Below are positions 1 to 7,536 of a stretch of 8,831 nt of DNA, piece by piece. Each line of letters starts with the position of its first letter. Positions within the stretch are counted from its first letter, which is position 1. A program made the translations under genes and the position numbers. The DNA is from Desulfobulbaceae bacterium UBA5628 (GTDB taxonomy: Bacteria > Desulfobacterota > Desulfobulbia > Desulfobulbales > Desulfurivibrionaceae): the NCBI GenBank assembly GCA_002421565.1, contig DIKC01000103.1:1250-10080 (forward strand), in the 5' to 3' direction. The notes under the pieces were generated by a model. The model searched no databases. It saw only the letters and a program-made list of their open reading frames with translations, and was not told the origin of the DNA.

Positions 1-524
1 TCCTTGTTGCCCTTGCCCAGCACCCGCACCATCCCTTCAGCCAAATCCAGCCGCTCCAGGTTAAGGGCCGCCAGTTCCGCCACCCGCATCCCGGTGGAAT
101 ATAGCATCTCCAGGATGGCGCGGTCCCGAGCCGCAAAGGGATCGGCCGGGCCGGGGGATTCCAGCAGACTGAAAACCTCATCCACCGTAAGAAAAACCGG
201 AATATGGCCGGCCTGCTTGGGCATCGCCACTGCCGCCGCCGGGTCCCGGGCAATAATCCCGCGCCGCAGCAGGTAGCGGAAAAAAGTCCGCAAGGCCGAG
301 AGTTTGCGGGCCACCGAGGAACTCTTGTTGCGGCCGTGGAGGCTATAAACAAAGGCCCGCACCATCCGGGGGTCCACCTCGGCCGCCGCCATTCCTTCCC
401 GGCCTTGGGCCGCGAATTCCGCCAAGTCGCGGCCGTAATTGGCCACCGTGTGGGGCGAATAGCCCTTTTCCACCGCCAGCCAACCTAAAAATGCGGCTAT
501 CTGTCCGGCCAGATCATCAGCCAC
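1..524 (-). CDS. Tyrosine recombinase XerC/XerD family, N-terminal part (3' end outside window)
   Basis: Site-specific tyrosine recombinase. Xer proteins resolve chromosome dimers at dif sites during division. Only the first 174 codons are present, against about 300 residues for the family. Residues 1-100 form the SAM-like core-binding domain (a GYSPHTVANYGRDL segment, then VARKLSALRTFFRYLLRRG). The catalytic domain begins near 108. The first catalytic arginine is visible as R147 in STGMRVAEL, and the catalytic lysine is probably K171 in VLGKGNK. The later HxxR, His and Tyr residues lie off the left edge. The chosen start is GTG at 524-522, with AGAGG seven bases upstream. TTG at 527-525 is the alternative, and an in-frame stop lies further upstream. 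XerC and XerD cannot be separated without the C-terminus. Family assignment is firm; nothing suggests an integron integrase. Confidence 0.9.
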   Translation of the reverse strand, partial: MADDLAGQIAAFLGWLAVEKGYSPHTVANYGRDLAEFAAQGREGMAAAEVDPRMVRAFVYSLHGRNKSSSVARKLSALRTFFRYLLRRGIIARDPAAAVAMPKQAGHIPVFLTVDEVFSLLESPGPADPFAARDRAILEMLYSTGMRVAELAALNLERLDLAEGMVRVLGKGNK

Positions 525-605
525 CAAGGCGCCTCTTAACCAGGGTCAATCATCCAGCGCAAAATCCCCGCCAGCCTACCACAACCCGCTTTTTTTGGAA
601 AGGGA

Positions 606-641
606 TTGCCCATTGGCGGCGCTTCATTTATGTTGTATCCT
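606..641 (+). promoter_or_regulatory. Candidate sigma-70 promoter for xseB-ispA-dxs
   Basis: The gap between the divergent recombinase and xseB holds two overlapping candidate promoters. One is TTGCCC (606-611), 17 bases, then TATGTT (629-634). The other is TTGGCG (613-618), 17 bases, then TATCCT (636-641). Each box matches consensus at four of six positions. The next gene starts at 689, leaving a leader of about 40-50 bases. A T-run lies at 591-597 without a clear stem. The match is weak enough that chance cannot be excluded. Confidence 0.35.
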
Positions 642-688
642 TTTTCTGATCCGAAACAGAGTCCATGTTCTCCGTCACGAGGCAGGAA

Positions 689-940
689 ATGGCGAAACAA
701 TCCTTTGAAGAAGCCATGGCCCGGCTGGAAAAAATCACCCGGGAACTGGAAGCCGGCGATCTCAGCCTGGAACTCTCGCTTAAAAAATTCGACGAGGGGG
801 TTAAACTGGCGGGATTCTGCAATCAACGCCTCGGCGAGGCCGAAAGCAAAGTAGCGCTCCTGCTTGACAGAAACGGAGTTCCCGGCCCCCAATTCTTATC
901 CCCGGCCGCGACCGAGACTGAAACCGACCCGGAACAATGA
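689..940 (+). CDS. xseB: Exodeoxyribonuclease VII small subunit
   Basis: Small subunit of exonuclease VII, the cytoplasmic enzyme that with XseA degrades single-stranded DNA. It is 83 aa, close to the usual 70-85. The family pattern is clear: SFEEAMARLEKITRELEAGD (residues 5-24), then LSLELSLKKFDEGVKLA, then CNQRLGEAESKVALLL, forming two helices that pack on the large subunit. The start at 689 is preferred because GAGG (679-682) sits six bases upstream and the SFEEAM segment then falls at the usual place. An ATG at 665 in the same frame would add eight residues. The C-terminal tail after about residue 63 is Pro/Thr/Glu-rich and probably disordered. Its stop overlaps the ispA start in ATGA (937-940), indicating translational coupling. 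xseA is not in the window. Confidence 0.95.
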   Translation: MAKQSFEEAMARLEKITRELEAGDLSLELSLKKFDEGVKLAGFCNQRLGEAESKVALLLDRNGVPGPQFLSPAATETETDPEQ

Positions 941-1833
941 ACATCAAGCAATACCTGCGCGAGATGGGCGCCCTGGTCGACGCCGGCCTGGAACAATACA
1001 TGTTGCGGCCGGAAGGAGCGCTGGCCGGCCACATCGAGGCCATGCGCTACAGCCTCTTTGCCGGCGGCAAACGGGTGCGACCGGTTCTCTGCCTGGCAGC
1101 GGCTTCCGCCCTCAAGGCCGATCCGCAACCCTTGCTGCCCCTGGCCTGCGCCTTGGAATGCATCCATACCTACTCCCTGATCCATGACGACCTGCCGGCC
1201 ATGGACAACGATGACCTGCGCCGGGGAATGCCCACCAGTCACAAAAAATTCGGAGAGGCGGCCGCCATCCTGGCCGGCGACGGTCTTTTAAGCTACGCCT
1301 TTGAGCTCCTGAGCCGGCCGGAAACGGCTTCCTCTCTACCTCCGGCCGAACAGCTACGGATTATCCATCTGGTAGCCCGCGCCATCGGGCCGCAGGGCAT
1401 GGTGGGCGGACAGGTGCTGGATATGGAAGCCGAAGGGGCCGGAGAAAAAGTTACCCTGGAACAACTGCGCCGGATCCATCGCCGCAAAACCGGGGCGTTG
1501 ATCACCGCCTCGGTTCAGACCGGGGCCATTGCCGGCCGGGCCACCGCGGAGCAATTCGCCGCCTTGACCGCTTACGGCGAACAGGTGGGACTCGCTTTCC
1601 AGATCGTGGACGACCTGCTCAATGTTACCGGCACCCCGGAAACCCTGGGCAAGGCGGCGGGCAGCGATGCGGCCCGGGGCAAGGCCACCTACCCCGCTCT
1701 CCTCGGCCTGGAGGAAACCCGCCGCCTGACCCAGGAAGCGGTCGAAGCGGCGGAGCAGGCCCTGACCGGCTTCGCTGAAAGCGCCGATCCCCTGCGCCAT
1801 CTGGCCCGTTACATCATTGCCCGCAACAATTAG
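937..1833 (+). CDS. ispA: Polyprenyl diphosphate synthase, probably (2E,6E)-farnesyl diphosphate synthase
   Basis: Condenses dimethylallyl or geranyl diphosphate with isopentenyl diphosphate to give farnesyl (possibly geranylgeranyl) diphosphate in the cytoplasm. It is 298 aa, the usual length. Visible motifs are GGKRVRP (43-49, isopentenyl-diphosphate binding), the first aspartate-rich motif DDLPAMD (84-90), GGQVLDME (157-164), KTGALI (184-189), the second aspartate-rich motif region [10 protein letters not shown] (221-230) and GKATYP (248-253). The first motif has the two-residue insertion typical of bacterial type II FPP synthases. Tyr79, five residues before it, suggests chain length stops at C15. 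The fifth position of the second motif is Asn229 instead of Asp. The start overlaps the xseB stop and has only a weak GGA upstream, so translation is probably coupled. dxs follows after 31 bases. Confidence 0.93.
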   Translation: MNIKQYLREMGALVDAGLEQYMLRPEGALAGHIEAMRYSLFAGGKRVRPVLCLAAASALKADPQPLLPLACALECIHTYSLIHDDLPAMDNDDLRRGMPTSHKKFGEAAAILAGDGLLSYAFELLSRPETASSLPPAEQLRIIHLVARAIGPQGMVGGQVLDMEAEGAGEKVTLEQLRRIHRRKTGALITASVQTGAIAGRATAEQFAALTAYGEQVGLAFQIVDDLLNVTGTPETLGKAAGSDAARGKATYPALLGLEETRRLTQEAVEAAEQALTGFAESADPLRHLARYIIARNN

Positions 1834-1864
1834 CCACCCAGCCATTATCGGCCAGCGAGACCAT

Positions 1865-3784
1865 ATGAGCATTTCAAATCATCCCAACCCCACCGTCTCG
1901 ATCCTTGAAAGGATCAACGATCCCGCCGATCTGCGGGCCTTAACGGAAAGCGACCTTCCCGCCCTGGCCAGGGAAATTCGCCAACGGATCGTGGAAACCA
2001 CCGCCGCTAACGGCGGCCATCTCGCCCCCTCCCTGGGGGTGGTGGAGCTTACTCTCGCCCTCCACTACGTCTTCAACACCCCGGACGACAAAATCATCTG
2101 GGACGTGGGCCATCAGTGCTATGCCCACAAGCTGATCACCGGCCGGCGCGAGCGCTTCCGCACCCTCCGCCAGCCCGGCGGCCTGAGCGGCTTTCCCAAA
2201 CGGGAAGAGAGTATCTACGACCCCTTTGACACCGGCCACAGCAGCACCTCCATTTCCGCCGCCCTGGGCATGACCTTGGGCCGCGACCTCAAGGGCGACT
2301 GCCACAAGACCATCGCGGTGATCGGCGACGGCTCGATGACCGGCGGCCTCGCCTTTGAGGGACTCAACCAGGCCGGCCATCTCGACAAAAATCTGATCGT
2401 GATCCTAAACGACAACGAAATGTCGATCTCCCCCAACGTCGGCGCCCTTTCCAGCTTTTTAAGCCGCAAGCTGACCGGCAAAACCGTGGTGCGGATCAAA
2501 AAGGAGCTGGAAAACCTGCTCAAACACTCCAAGGCCGGGGAAAATATCCTGAGCCTGCTCAAGCGCAGCGAGGAGAGCCTCAAGGGATTCTTCACCCCCG
2601 GCATGCTCTTTGAGGCCCTGAAATTTGAATATATCGGCCCGATTCCCGGCCACCAGTTCGAGGCCCTGCTGGAAACCTTCCGCAACGTGCGGGATTTCAG
2701 CTCCGGACCGGTGCTGATCCATGTCCTCACCACCAAGGGCAAGGGCTATCGGCCGGCCGAGGAACGGCCCGGCGATTTCCACGGGGTCGGCCCCTTTGAG
2801 ATCGAAACCGGCAAGCCCCTGACCGTGGCCGCCGGGCCGCCGGCCTACACCAAGGTGTTCGGCGACACCCTGGTGGAACTGGCGGAAAAAGATCCCCGCC
2901 TGACCGCGATCACCGCCGCCATGCCGGCCGGCACCGGCCTACTCAAGTTTGCCGAGCGCTTTCCCGAACGCTTCTTTGACGTGGGAATTGCCGAACAGCA
3001 CGCGGTGACCTTTGCCGCCGGATTGGCCTGCGAAGGGTTGCGGCCGGTGGTGGCGGTCTATTCCACCTTTCTCCAGCGCGCCCTCGATCAGGTGATCCAC
3101 GACGTCTGCCTGCCCAATCTGCCGGTGATCCTGGCCATCGACCGGGGAGGGGTAGTGGGCGACGACGGTCCCACCCACCACGGAGTCTTCGATCTTTCCT
3201 TTCTCCGTTTCATTCCCAATCTGCTGCTGATGGCGCCCAAGGATGAAGATGAATTGCGCCACATGCTCCTCACCGCCCTCCATTGTCCCGGCCCGGTGGC
3301 GATCCGCTACCCCCGCGGCCCCGGCCTGGGCGTACCCCTGACCGGAGAGCCCCGCAAGCTGCCGCTGGGCAAGGGGGAACTGTTACAGGAAGGAGAGGAT
3401 GTGCTGCTGCTGCCGGTGGGAAACCGGGTGGCTCCGGCCCTGGAGGCGGCGGCCGGACTGGCCAAGGTGGGAATCGGGGCGGCGGTGATCAACCCCCGGT
3501 TCGTCAAACCCCTGGACGGCGATTTGATCCGCGCCTGGGCGGCCAGAACCGGAATAGTAATCACGGTGGAAGATAACGCCCAAAGCGGCGGCTTCGGAAG
3601 CGCGGTGCTGGAACTGCTGGCCCGGCGCGGCCCGGCCGGGGTGCGGGTAAAAACCCTCGGCCTGCCGGACCGCTTCCTCGAACACGGCACCCAGCCGGGA
3701 TTATGGCATCAGGCCAGAATCGACGCCGCCGCCATCACGGCGGCGGCCTTGGAGTTGGTTCAGGAAAAGAAGTCTACTTCTTAA
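1865..3784 (+). CDS. dxs: 1-deoxy-D-xylulose-5-phosphate synthase
   Basis: Thiamine-diphosphate enzyme joining pyruvate and glyceraldehyde 3-phosphate into DXP, the first step of the MEP isoprenoid pathway, and also feeding thiamine and pyridoxal synthesis. It is 639 aa (family about 620-640). In order: [13 protein letters not shown] with His52; [12 protein letters not shown] (79-90); the Mg-ThDP motif from GDGSMTGG (154-161) to LNDNEMSIS (181-189); the pyrimidine-domain glutamate E377 in [20 protein letters not shown] (399-409); DDGPTHHG (433-440); RYPRG (481-485); and the C-terminal transketolase domain from about 505. ATG at 1865 is chosen although the ribosome site (GCGAG) is weak; a TTG at 1817 in frame lies inside ispA. 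The last 11 bases overlap the convergent gene skp (3774-3784). Confidence 0.97.
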   Translation: MSISNHPNPTVSILERINDPADLRALTESDLPALAREIRQRIVETTAANGGHLAPSLGVVELTLALHYVFNTPDDKIIWDVGHQCYAHKLITGRRERFRTLRQPGGLSGFPKREESIYDPFDTGHSSTSISAALGMTLGRDLKGDCHKTIAVIGDGSMTGGLAFEGLNQAGHLDKNLIVILNDNEMSISPNVGALSSFLSRKLTGKTVVRIKKELENLLKHSKAGENILSLLKRSEESLKGFFTPGMLFEALKFEYIGPIPGHQFEALLETFRNVRDFSSGPVLIHVLTTKGKGYRPAEERPGDFHGVGPFEIETGKPLTVAAGPPAYTKVFGDTLVELAEKDPRLTAITAAMPAGTGLLKFAERFPERFFDVGIAEQHAVTFAAGLACEGLRPVVAVYSTFLQRALDQVIHDVCLPNLPVILAIDRGGVVGDDGPTHHGVFDLSFLRFIPNLLLMAPKDEDELRHMLLTALHCPGPVAIRYPRGPGLGVPLTGEPRKLPLGKGELLQEGEDVLLLPVGNRVAPALEAAAGLAKVGIGAAVINPRFVKPLDGDLIRAWAARTGIVITVEDNAQSGGFGSAVLELLARRGPAGVRVKTLGLPDRFLEHGTQPGLWHQARIDAAAITAAALELVQEKKSTS

Positions 3785-4334
3785 GACGTTTGTCCAATTC
3801 CTGCTGGACCGTGGCGCTGATATCAAGGGCCTCGTCGGCAAAGAGAAGGCCGGTCTTGGTCCGCAATCCCTTCATGGTGTTTTCCAGGATCAGGGTATAT
3901 CCGTCCCGCTTGCCGATCTGGGCAATCACCTCGTTCAGCTCCTTCAGGATCGGCTCCATCTGCTGCTTTTCCAACTGCTGGACGGCAAACTGGGCATCCT
4001 CGCTCTTAGTGGCAAACTCCCTTTCCAGCCGCTGAAAATCGCGAATCTTCTCCTGGCGAACCTGCTCGCTCCAGACCGAGCTTTTCTTTTCGATCTCTTC
4101 CCGCATCCCTTCCAGCTTCTGCTGTTCTTTCTGGAGGGACTCACGTTGCTTGGTCAGTTCGGCTTCCACCTTTTTCCGGGCCTCCAGGGAACCCTTGGAT
4201 TTCTCCAGCACATCCTGGATACTGATGGTGGCCACCTTCACCGCCTTGTCCGCCGCCTCGGCCATCCCGGGGCCGACGAGCAGGGAACAGCTCAACAGCA
4301 TGGCCAGCACCCCGGCCCGCATCATTTTCTTCAT
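3774..4334 (-). CDS. skp: Periplasmic OmpH/Skp-family chaperone
   Basis: Skp-type holdase that keeps unfolded outer-membrane proteins soluble in the periplasm on the way to the BAM complex. It is 186 aa. A Sec signal peptide is evident (MKKMMR, a hydrophobic stretch to about 23, then likely cleavage after AEA at 25-27). The mature protein starts with a short beta segment ([15 protein letters not shown]) and continues as a long charged coiled coil (about 48-140). It closes with the family ending GYTLILE...[15 protein letters not shown] at 4334 has GAGGAG eight bases upstream. The gene lies between dxs and pal, unlike E. coli, where skp sits beside bamA and lpxD. The pal terminator just upstream implies its own promoter in roughly 4335-4382; I could not pick a convincing one. 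The stop codon lies inside dxs, and no T-tailed terminator follows. Confidence 0.9.
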   Translation of the reverse strand: MKKMMRAGVLAMLLSCSLLVGPGMAEAADKAVKVATISIQDVLEKSKGSLEARKKVEAELTKQRESLQKEQQKLEGMREEIEKKSSVWSEQVRQEKIRDFQRLEREFATKSEDAQFAVQQLEKQQMEPILKELNEVIAQIGKRDGYTLILENTMKGLRTKTGLLFADEALDISATVQQELDKRLKK

Positions 4335-4382
4335 CGCCTTAACTCCTCAAAAATTTATCTGTTCGCGGTGCCGCTGATTACG

Positions 4383-4416
4383 AAAAAAGCCGGGGTGAAT
4401 ATTCCCACCCCGGCTT
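4383..4416 (-). terminator. Intrinsic terminator of pal
   Basis: A perfect 11-bp stem (arms 4387-4397 and 4406-4416) encloses an eight-base loop. Read on the minus strand, the stem is GC-rich (AAGCCGGGGTG and its complement) and runs into six T residues (4388-4383). It lies 25 bases beyond the pal stop codon and upstream of skp, so it should end pal transcription and separate the two genes. Confidence 0.9.
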
Positions 4417-4440
4417 ACGTCACGTCATTGCTCGAGAGAA

Positions 4441-5007
4441 TTATTTGATGATGACAAAATCCGCCCGCCGATTCAGCGACCAGGAGAGCTCATCGCGGCC
4501 AAAGCTGAGCGGCCGTTCTTCGCCATAGCTGATGGTCTCCATCCGGTCGGCGGCCACCCCCATGTCCAGCAGGAACTTCTTGGCGCTCATCGCCCGCCGT
4601 TCGCCCAGAGCCAGGTTGTATTCGCTGGTGCCGCGCTCGTCGCAGTTGCCTTCGATCCGAAGCCGACTAGCGGCGTTGTCCTTCATGGCGTTACCGTTAT
4701 TGGCGGCCCGGTTCTGCTGATCGTCGCGGATGTTGGAACGGTCGAAATCAAAGTAAACCGGGAAGAAACCGGCGCTGGTCCGACCCTCGGAAATCGCCAG
4801 GTCGATGTCGCCACGATAGGCGGTATCGGTCAGGGCCTCCTCCTTGCCGGGGCCAGAGCCGACATCAGGCTTGGGAGCGGTCGCGGCGGGAGCGGGCTTG
4901 CCCGCGTCCGGAGCGGTCTTCACCGGTTGCTTGGCGCAGCCTCCGGCGAGCAAAAGGGAAGAGACAATTGCGGCCACGGTCAAGACTCGTTTCATTTCCT
5001 TTCTCAT
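4441..5007 (-). CDS. pal: Peptidoglycan-associated lipoprotein Pal (OmpA-like domain)
   Basis: Outer-membrane lipoprotein of the Tol-Pal system, anchoring the outer membrane to peptidoglycan and helping constriction during division. It is 188 aa. A lipoprotein signal (MRKEMKR, then a hydrophobic segment) ends at AGGC with the lipidated Cys24. Ala at +2 agrees with outer-membrane sorting. A Pro/Ala-rich linker spans about 27-58. The OmpA-like domain runs 83-188: VYFDFDRSNIRDD, then IEGNCDERGTSEYNLALGERRA, then YGEERPL and SLNRRADFVI. Asp123 and an Arg in GERRA fit the diaminopimelate-binding pair known in the family. The usual His of EGHADERG is Asn121. ATG 5007 is chosen because AGGAGG (5018-5023) lies ten bases upstream and the signal peptide then has normal length; ATG at 4995 is an alternative. 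tolB and tolQRA are not in the window. Confidence 0.93.
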   Translation of the reverse strand: MRKEMKRVLTVAAIVSSLLLAGGCAKQPVKTAPDAGKPAPAATAPKPDVGSGPGKEEALTDTAYRGDIDLAISEGRTSAGFFPVYFDFDRSNIRDDQQNRAANNGNAMKDNAASRLRIEGNCDERGTSEYNLALGERRAMSAKKFLLDMGVAADRMETISYGEERPLSFGRDELSWSLNRRADFVIIK

Positions 5008-5145
5008 TGCGCGACATCCTCCTGATTTTATTATGTTGGGCGACAAAATAAGGGCCAAAAAATATCACTTAGTTACCCACACTAACAGAAAGGGTTATGA
5101 AATTTCAACAGCTTTTTGCGGAAACCAGCCGAAACCACTTTCCCT

Positions 5146-5211
5146 TTGACAAGGAGGCAAGCTCTGGAATACCCTGAACCTCCGATTCACCCAACCAACA
5201 AACAGGTATAA
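5146..5211 (+). promoter_or_regulatory. Leader of the phosphorylase gene: TTGACA box and unused strong Shine-Dalgarno
   Basis: The 205-base gap between the divergent genes contains a perfect TTGACA (5146-5151). It overlaps AAGGAGG (5151-5157), a perfect ribosome-binding core, 55 bases before the phosphorylase ATG. No ATG, GTG or TTG follows it at a working distance. A CTG at 5164 would open a 15-codon frame ending in TAA at 5209-5211, one base before the ATG at 5213. The only -10 candidate at proper spacing (around 5168-5174) is poor. Either the TTGACA or the ribosome site could be the functional element. The evidence is sequence resemblance only. Confidence 0.25.
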
Positions 5212-5212
5212 A

Positions 5213-7441
5213 ATGCGCTCATCACCGGCCAATTCCAGTCAAAGCCAGGGCCGGACCAGCGGACTGCTGGCTGCCAATCCCTACGGCACCTTTTTCGGGA
5301 TCTCCCAGAAATGCCTGGATCAGGGATGGCAGGCCCTTACCGGCCCGGAAGGCAACTCGGTCACCTACGTCTCGATGGAAATCGGGGCGGACCGGGATGT
5401 TTACCATCCGATCCGGGACTACATCGAAGAAAACCGCCTCCTCGACAGCGCCGAGGAAGAGTTGCGCAACCGGCTGGAACCCTTCATCAACGGCCCGGTT
5501 AAAATTCCCAACTACGGCGGCGGCCTCGGCATCCTGGCCGGCGACACCCTCAAAAGCATGGCCGACTGCAAAATCCCGGTGGCGGCGGTATCCCTCCTCT
5601 ACCGGCGGGGCTATTTCTCCCAACTGGTGGACATGAACCTGGGGCAGGTGGCCTGGTCGCGGGACTGGGAGCCGGAGCATACCCCCGGCCTCTATCCCCT
5701 CCATCAGCCCGCCGCCCCGGATAAACCTCTTACCGTCAAGGTCCGCTTCTACGACCAGCACGACAACCCGATCATCGCCGAGGCCCAGGTCTGGATGAAG
5801 CTGGAGGTCTCCGCCGGGCTCGATTTTTTTGTCCCCGAATTCCTCCTCGATTACGATCTGCCCGCCTCTCCAACCTGGATCAGGGAGGCCTCCCGCCATC
5901 TCTACGACAGCAGTTCCGAAACAACCAAGGCGATCCAGCGCCGTCTGCTGGGGGCCGGGGTGCTGCCGGTGATGCGGGAACTGGGTCTTACCTCCCGCAC
6001 CATTCATCTCAACGAGCAGCACGGGGTGGTGCTGGTGCTTTCCCTGATTTCCGCAATCCTCCGGGGTCAGCACGGCGACCAGTTCCGGGAAAAAGCCAGC
6101 GACCAGGACATCCTCAACGCCGCCCAGCAAGCGGGAGAACGGATCGTTTACACCATCCACACCCCGGTCAAGGCCGGCCATGACCGCTTTGCCCGCTCCC
6201 TCTACCTGGGACTGGATCACTCCTTCTACCGGCGCATTCTTAATCTGCTGGCCCACGACGAAGGCAACCCGGCGGAATACAATTTCACCGCCCTGGCGAT
6301 GCGGGTCAATCGGGCCACCAACAGCGTCAGCCGGCTCCACAAGGAGGTGACCCGCGCCCAGTTTCCCCAGCACCGGGAACGGATCACCGCCATCACCAAC
6401 GGCGTCCACCACCTTACCTGGATCAGCGCCGCCAAGGCCGAGGTGTATGACGGTTTCCCGGAACTGGCCGGCTGGCGCCGCGATCCCAGCGCCTTTGCCG
6501 GAGCGGCCAAACTGCTGGGCAACGCCAAATTCCGCACCTACTTCGAACAGGCCTGGCAAAAAGACAGCGAGACCCTGATCTCCTACCTCAACCAGATGCT
6601 GGTTACCCATCGCAACCAACGCCTCACCACCTGGATCGACCCGCCCAATTACCTTTCCTACCTGGGGACGGAAGAGGGCCGGCTCAACGCCAAGGCCTTT
6701 ACCTTCGGTTTTGCCCGCCGCTTTTCCACTTACAAGCGGGCCGACCTGATCTTTGAAGACCTGGAACGGCTGGCCGAAATCCTGATCAGCAACGACTGGC
6801 CGGTCAATTTCATCTATGCCGGTAAGGCCCATCCCCACGACGAGCCCGGCAAGGGGCTGATCAAAACGATCATCGCCATCCAGGAAAAATTGTTCGTGAA
6901 AACCAATGGCCTGGCCAAGCTGGTCTTTGTCCCGGGCTACGACATGGCTATCGCCAAGATGATGGTGGCCGGCTGCCACGCCTGGCTCAACAGCCCCAAA
7001 CGACCCTTGGAGGCCAGCGGCACCAGCGGCATGAAGGCGGCGATGAACGGAGTGCCCAACGTCAGCATCATGGACGGCTGGTGGGTGGAGGGGTATCACG
7101 ACGGCCAGACCGGCTGGAAATTCGGTTACGAAGGAGAGGTTGACGCCGGCGGTCTCAGCGAACATCCCTCGGAGTTGCTTTACCAAGAAGATGCCGCTTC
7201 CTTTTACAAACTGCTGCCCGAGATACTCGCCGCTTTTTACCAGCCGGGCCGCCACTCCCAGTACCTGGATCGCTGCCTGATGAACCTGACCCTCAACTGC
7301 CCGATCTTCAACACCCACCGGATGGCGGCGGAATATGTCAGCCGCTACCGTCTCGATCTGCCGCCGGCAGTGGCCCGTCAGACGGAGAAATTCCGCCGCC
7401 TCTACCAGAGCGATCCGGAATTTCATCCCAACGGCGCCTGA
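5213..7441 (+). CDS. glgP: Alpha-glucan (glycogen/maltodextrin) phosphorylase, family GT35
   Basis: Pyridoxal-phosphate enzyme that releases glucose 1-phosphate from alpha-1,4-glucans using phosphate, in the cytoplasm. It is 742 aa, shorter than the E. coli enzymes (about 800). Visible motifs are VTYVSMEIG (50-58), NYGGGLGILAGDTLKSMAD (100-118), HLNEQHG (265-271), TNGVHHLTW (395-403), FARRFSTYKR (500-509, counterpart of the KRLHEYKR region), YAGKAHPHD (535-543) and EASGTSGMKAAMNG (600-613). Lys608 in the last motif is the expected Schiff-base lysine. SGTSGMK instead of SGTGNMK points to the alpha-glucan phosphorylase subgroup common in archaea and many non-enteric bacteria. The start has only a weak AGG upstream (5204-5206), but places the conserved N-terminus at about residue 20. 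No other glycogen gene is in the window. The opposite strand carries a chance open frame of similar length. Confidence 0.93.
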   Translation: MRSSPANSSQSQGRTSGLLAANPYGTFFGISQKCLDQGWQALTGPEGNSVTYVSMEIGADRDVYHPIRDYIEENRLLDSAEEELRNRLEPFINGPVKIPNYGGGLGILAGDTLKSMADCKIPVAAVSLLYRRGYFSQLVDMNLGQVAWSRDWEPEHTPGLYPLHQPAAPDKPLTVKVRFYDQHDNPIIAEAQVWMKLEVSAGLDFFVPEFLLDYDLPASPTWIREASRHLYDSSSETTKAIQRRLLGAGVLPVMRELGLTSRTIHLNEQHGVVLVLSLISAILRGQHGDQFREKASDQDILNAAQQAGERIVYTIHTPVKAGHDRFARSLYLGLDHSFYRRILNLLAHDEGNPAEYNFTALAMRVNRATNSVSRLHKEVTRAQFPQHRERITAITNGVHHLTWISAAKAEVYDGFPELAGWRRDPSAFAGAAKLLGNAKFRTYFEQAWQKDSETLISYLNQMLVTHRNQRLTTWIDPPNYLSYLGTEEGRLNAKAFTFGFARRFSTYKRADLIFEDLERLAEILISNDWPVNFIYAGKAHPHDEPGKGLIKTIIAIQEKLFVKTNGLAKLVFVPGYDMAIAKMMVAGCHAWLNSPKRPLEASGTSGMKAAMNGVPNVSIMDGWWVEGYHDGQTGWKFGYEGEVDAGGLSEHPSELLYQEDAASFYKLLPEILAAFYQPGRHSQYLDRCLMNLTLNCPIFNTHRMAAEYVSRYRLDLPPAVARQTEKFRRLYQSDPEFHPNGA

Positions 7442-7448
7442 ACCAGCC

Positions 7449-7476
7449 TCAAGTCTTTTCCTCCCACAGCCGATAA
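7449..7476 (+). promoter_or_regulatory. Candidate flagellar sigma-28 (FliA) promoter
   Basis: GCCGATAA at 7469-7476 is an exact match to the established -10 element of sigma-28 promoters (TAAA, about 15 bases, GCCGATAA). A partial -35, TCAAGTCT, lies at 7449-7456 (six of eight to TAAAGTTT), giving a 16-base gap from TCAA, one longer than usual. Transcription would start near 7483, leaving a leader of about 54 bases before the ATG at 7537. The -10 match is striking for a 95-base gap; the imperfect -35 and spacing keep confidence moderate. Confidence 0.5.
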
Positions 7477-7496
7477 GTTTACCAATCGGACTATCC

Positions 7497-7513
7497 CCGG
7501 CCTCTTCGGCCGG
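7497..7513 (+). other. Short hairpin in the leader of the 7537 gene
   Basis: CCGGCC (7497-7502) and GGCCGG (7508-7513) form a six-base GC stem with a five-base loop. No T-run follows, so it is not a standard terminator. It lies 12 bases before the AGGAG ribosome site at 7526-7530 and could stabilise the leader or affect translation. CCGG-rich hairpins arise easily in this base composition. Confidence 0.3.
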
Positions 7514-7536
7514 AGATGAAGCAGCAGGAGCAAAAG

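Noticed and set aside
1..524. The tyrosine recombinase at the left edge as the integrase serving the right-end cassette
   Set aside because: Its visible half resembles XerC/XerD rather than IntI, it lies nearly 8 kb away behind core genes, and there is no attI or array beside it.
1817..1864. TTG at 1817 as the start of dxs
   Set aside because: It lies inside ispA, has no ribosome site, and adds 16 residues beyond the family N-terminus; ATG 1865 fits better.
3725..3747. GCC/GGC hairpin at the end of dxs as an intrinsic terminator
   Set aside because: No T-run follows on either strand, and the stem is explained by Ala codons; kept only as a note under the dxs/skp overlap.
5222..7426. A 734-codon open frame on the minus strand, antisense to nearly the whole phosphorylase gene
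   Set aside because: The plus-strand frame has all GT35 motifs. The antisense translation is Gly/Val/His/Gln-rich without recognisable domains, as expected for the reverse of GC-rich codons.
7470..7489. Inverted repeat CCGAT...ATCGG as an operator
   Set aside because: Only five bases per arm with a ten-base gap; it overlaps the FliA-like box and is within chance expectation.
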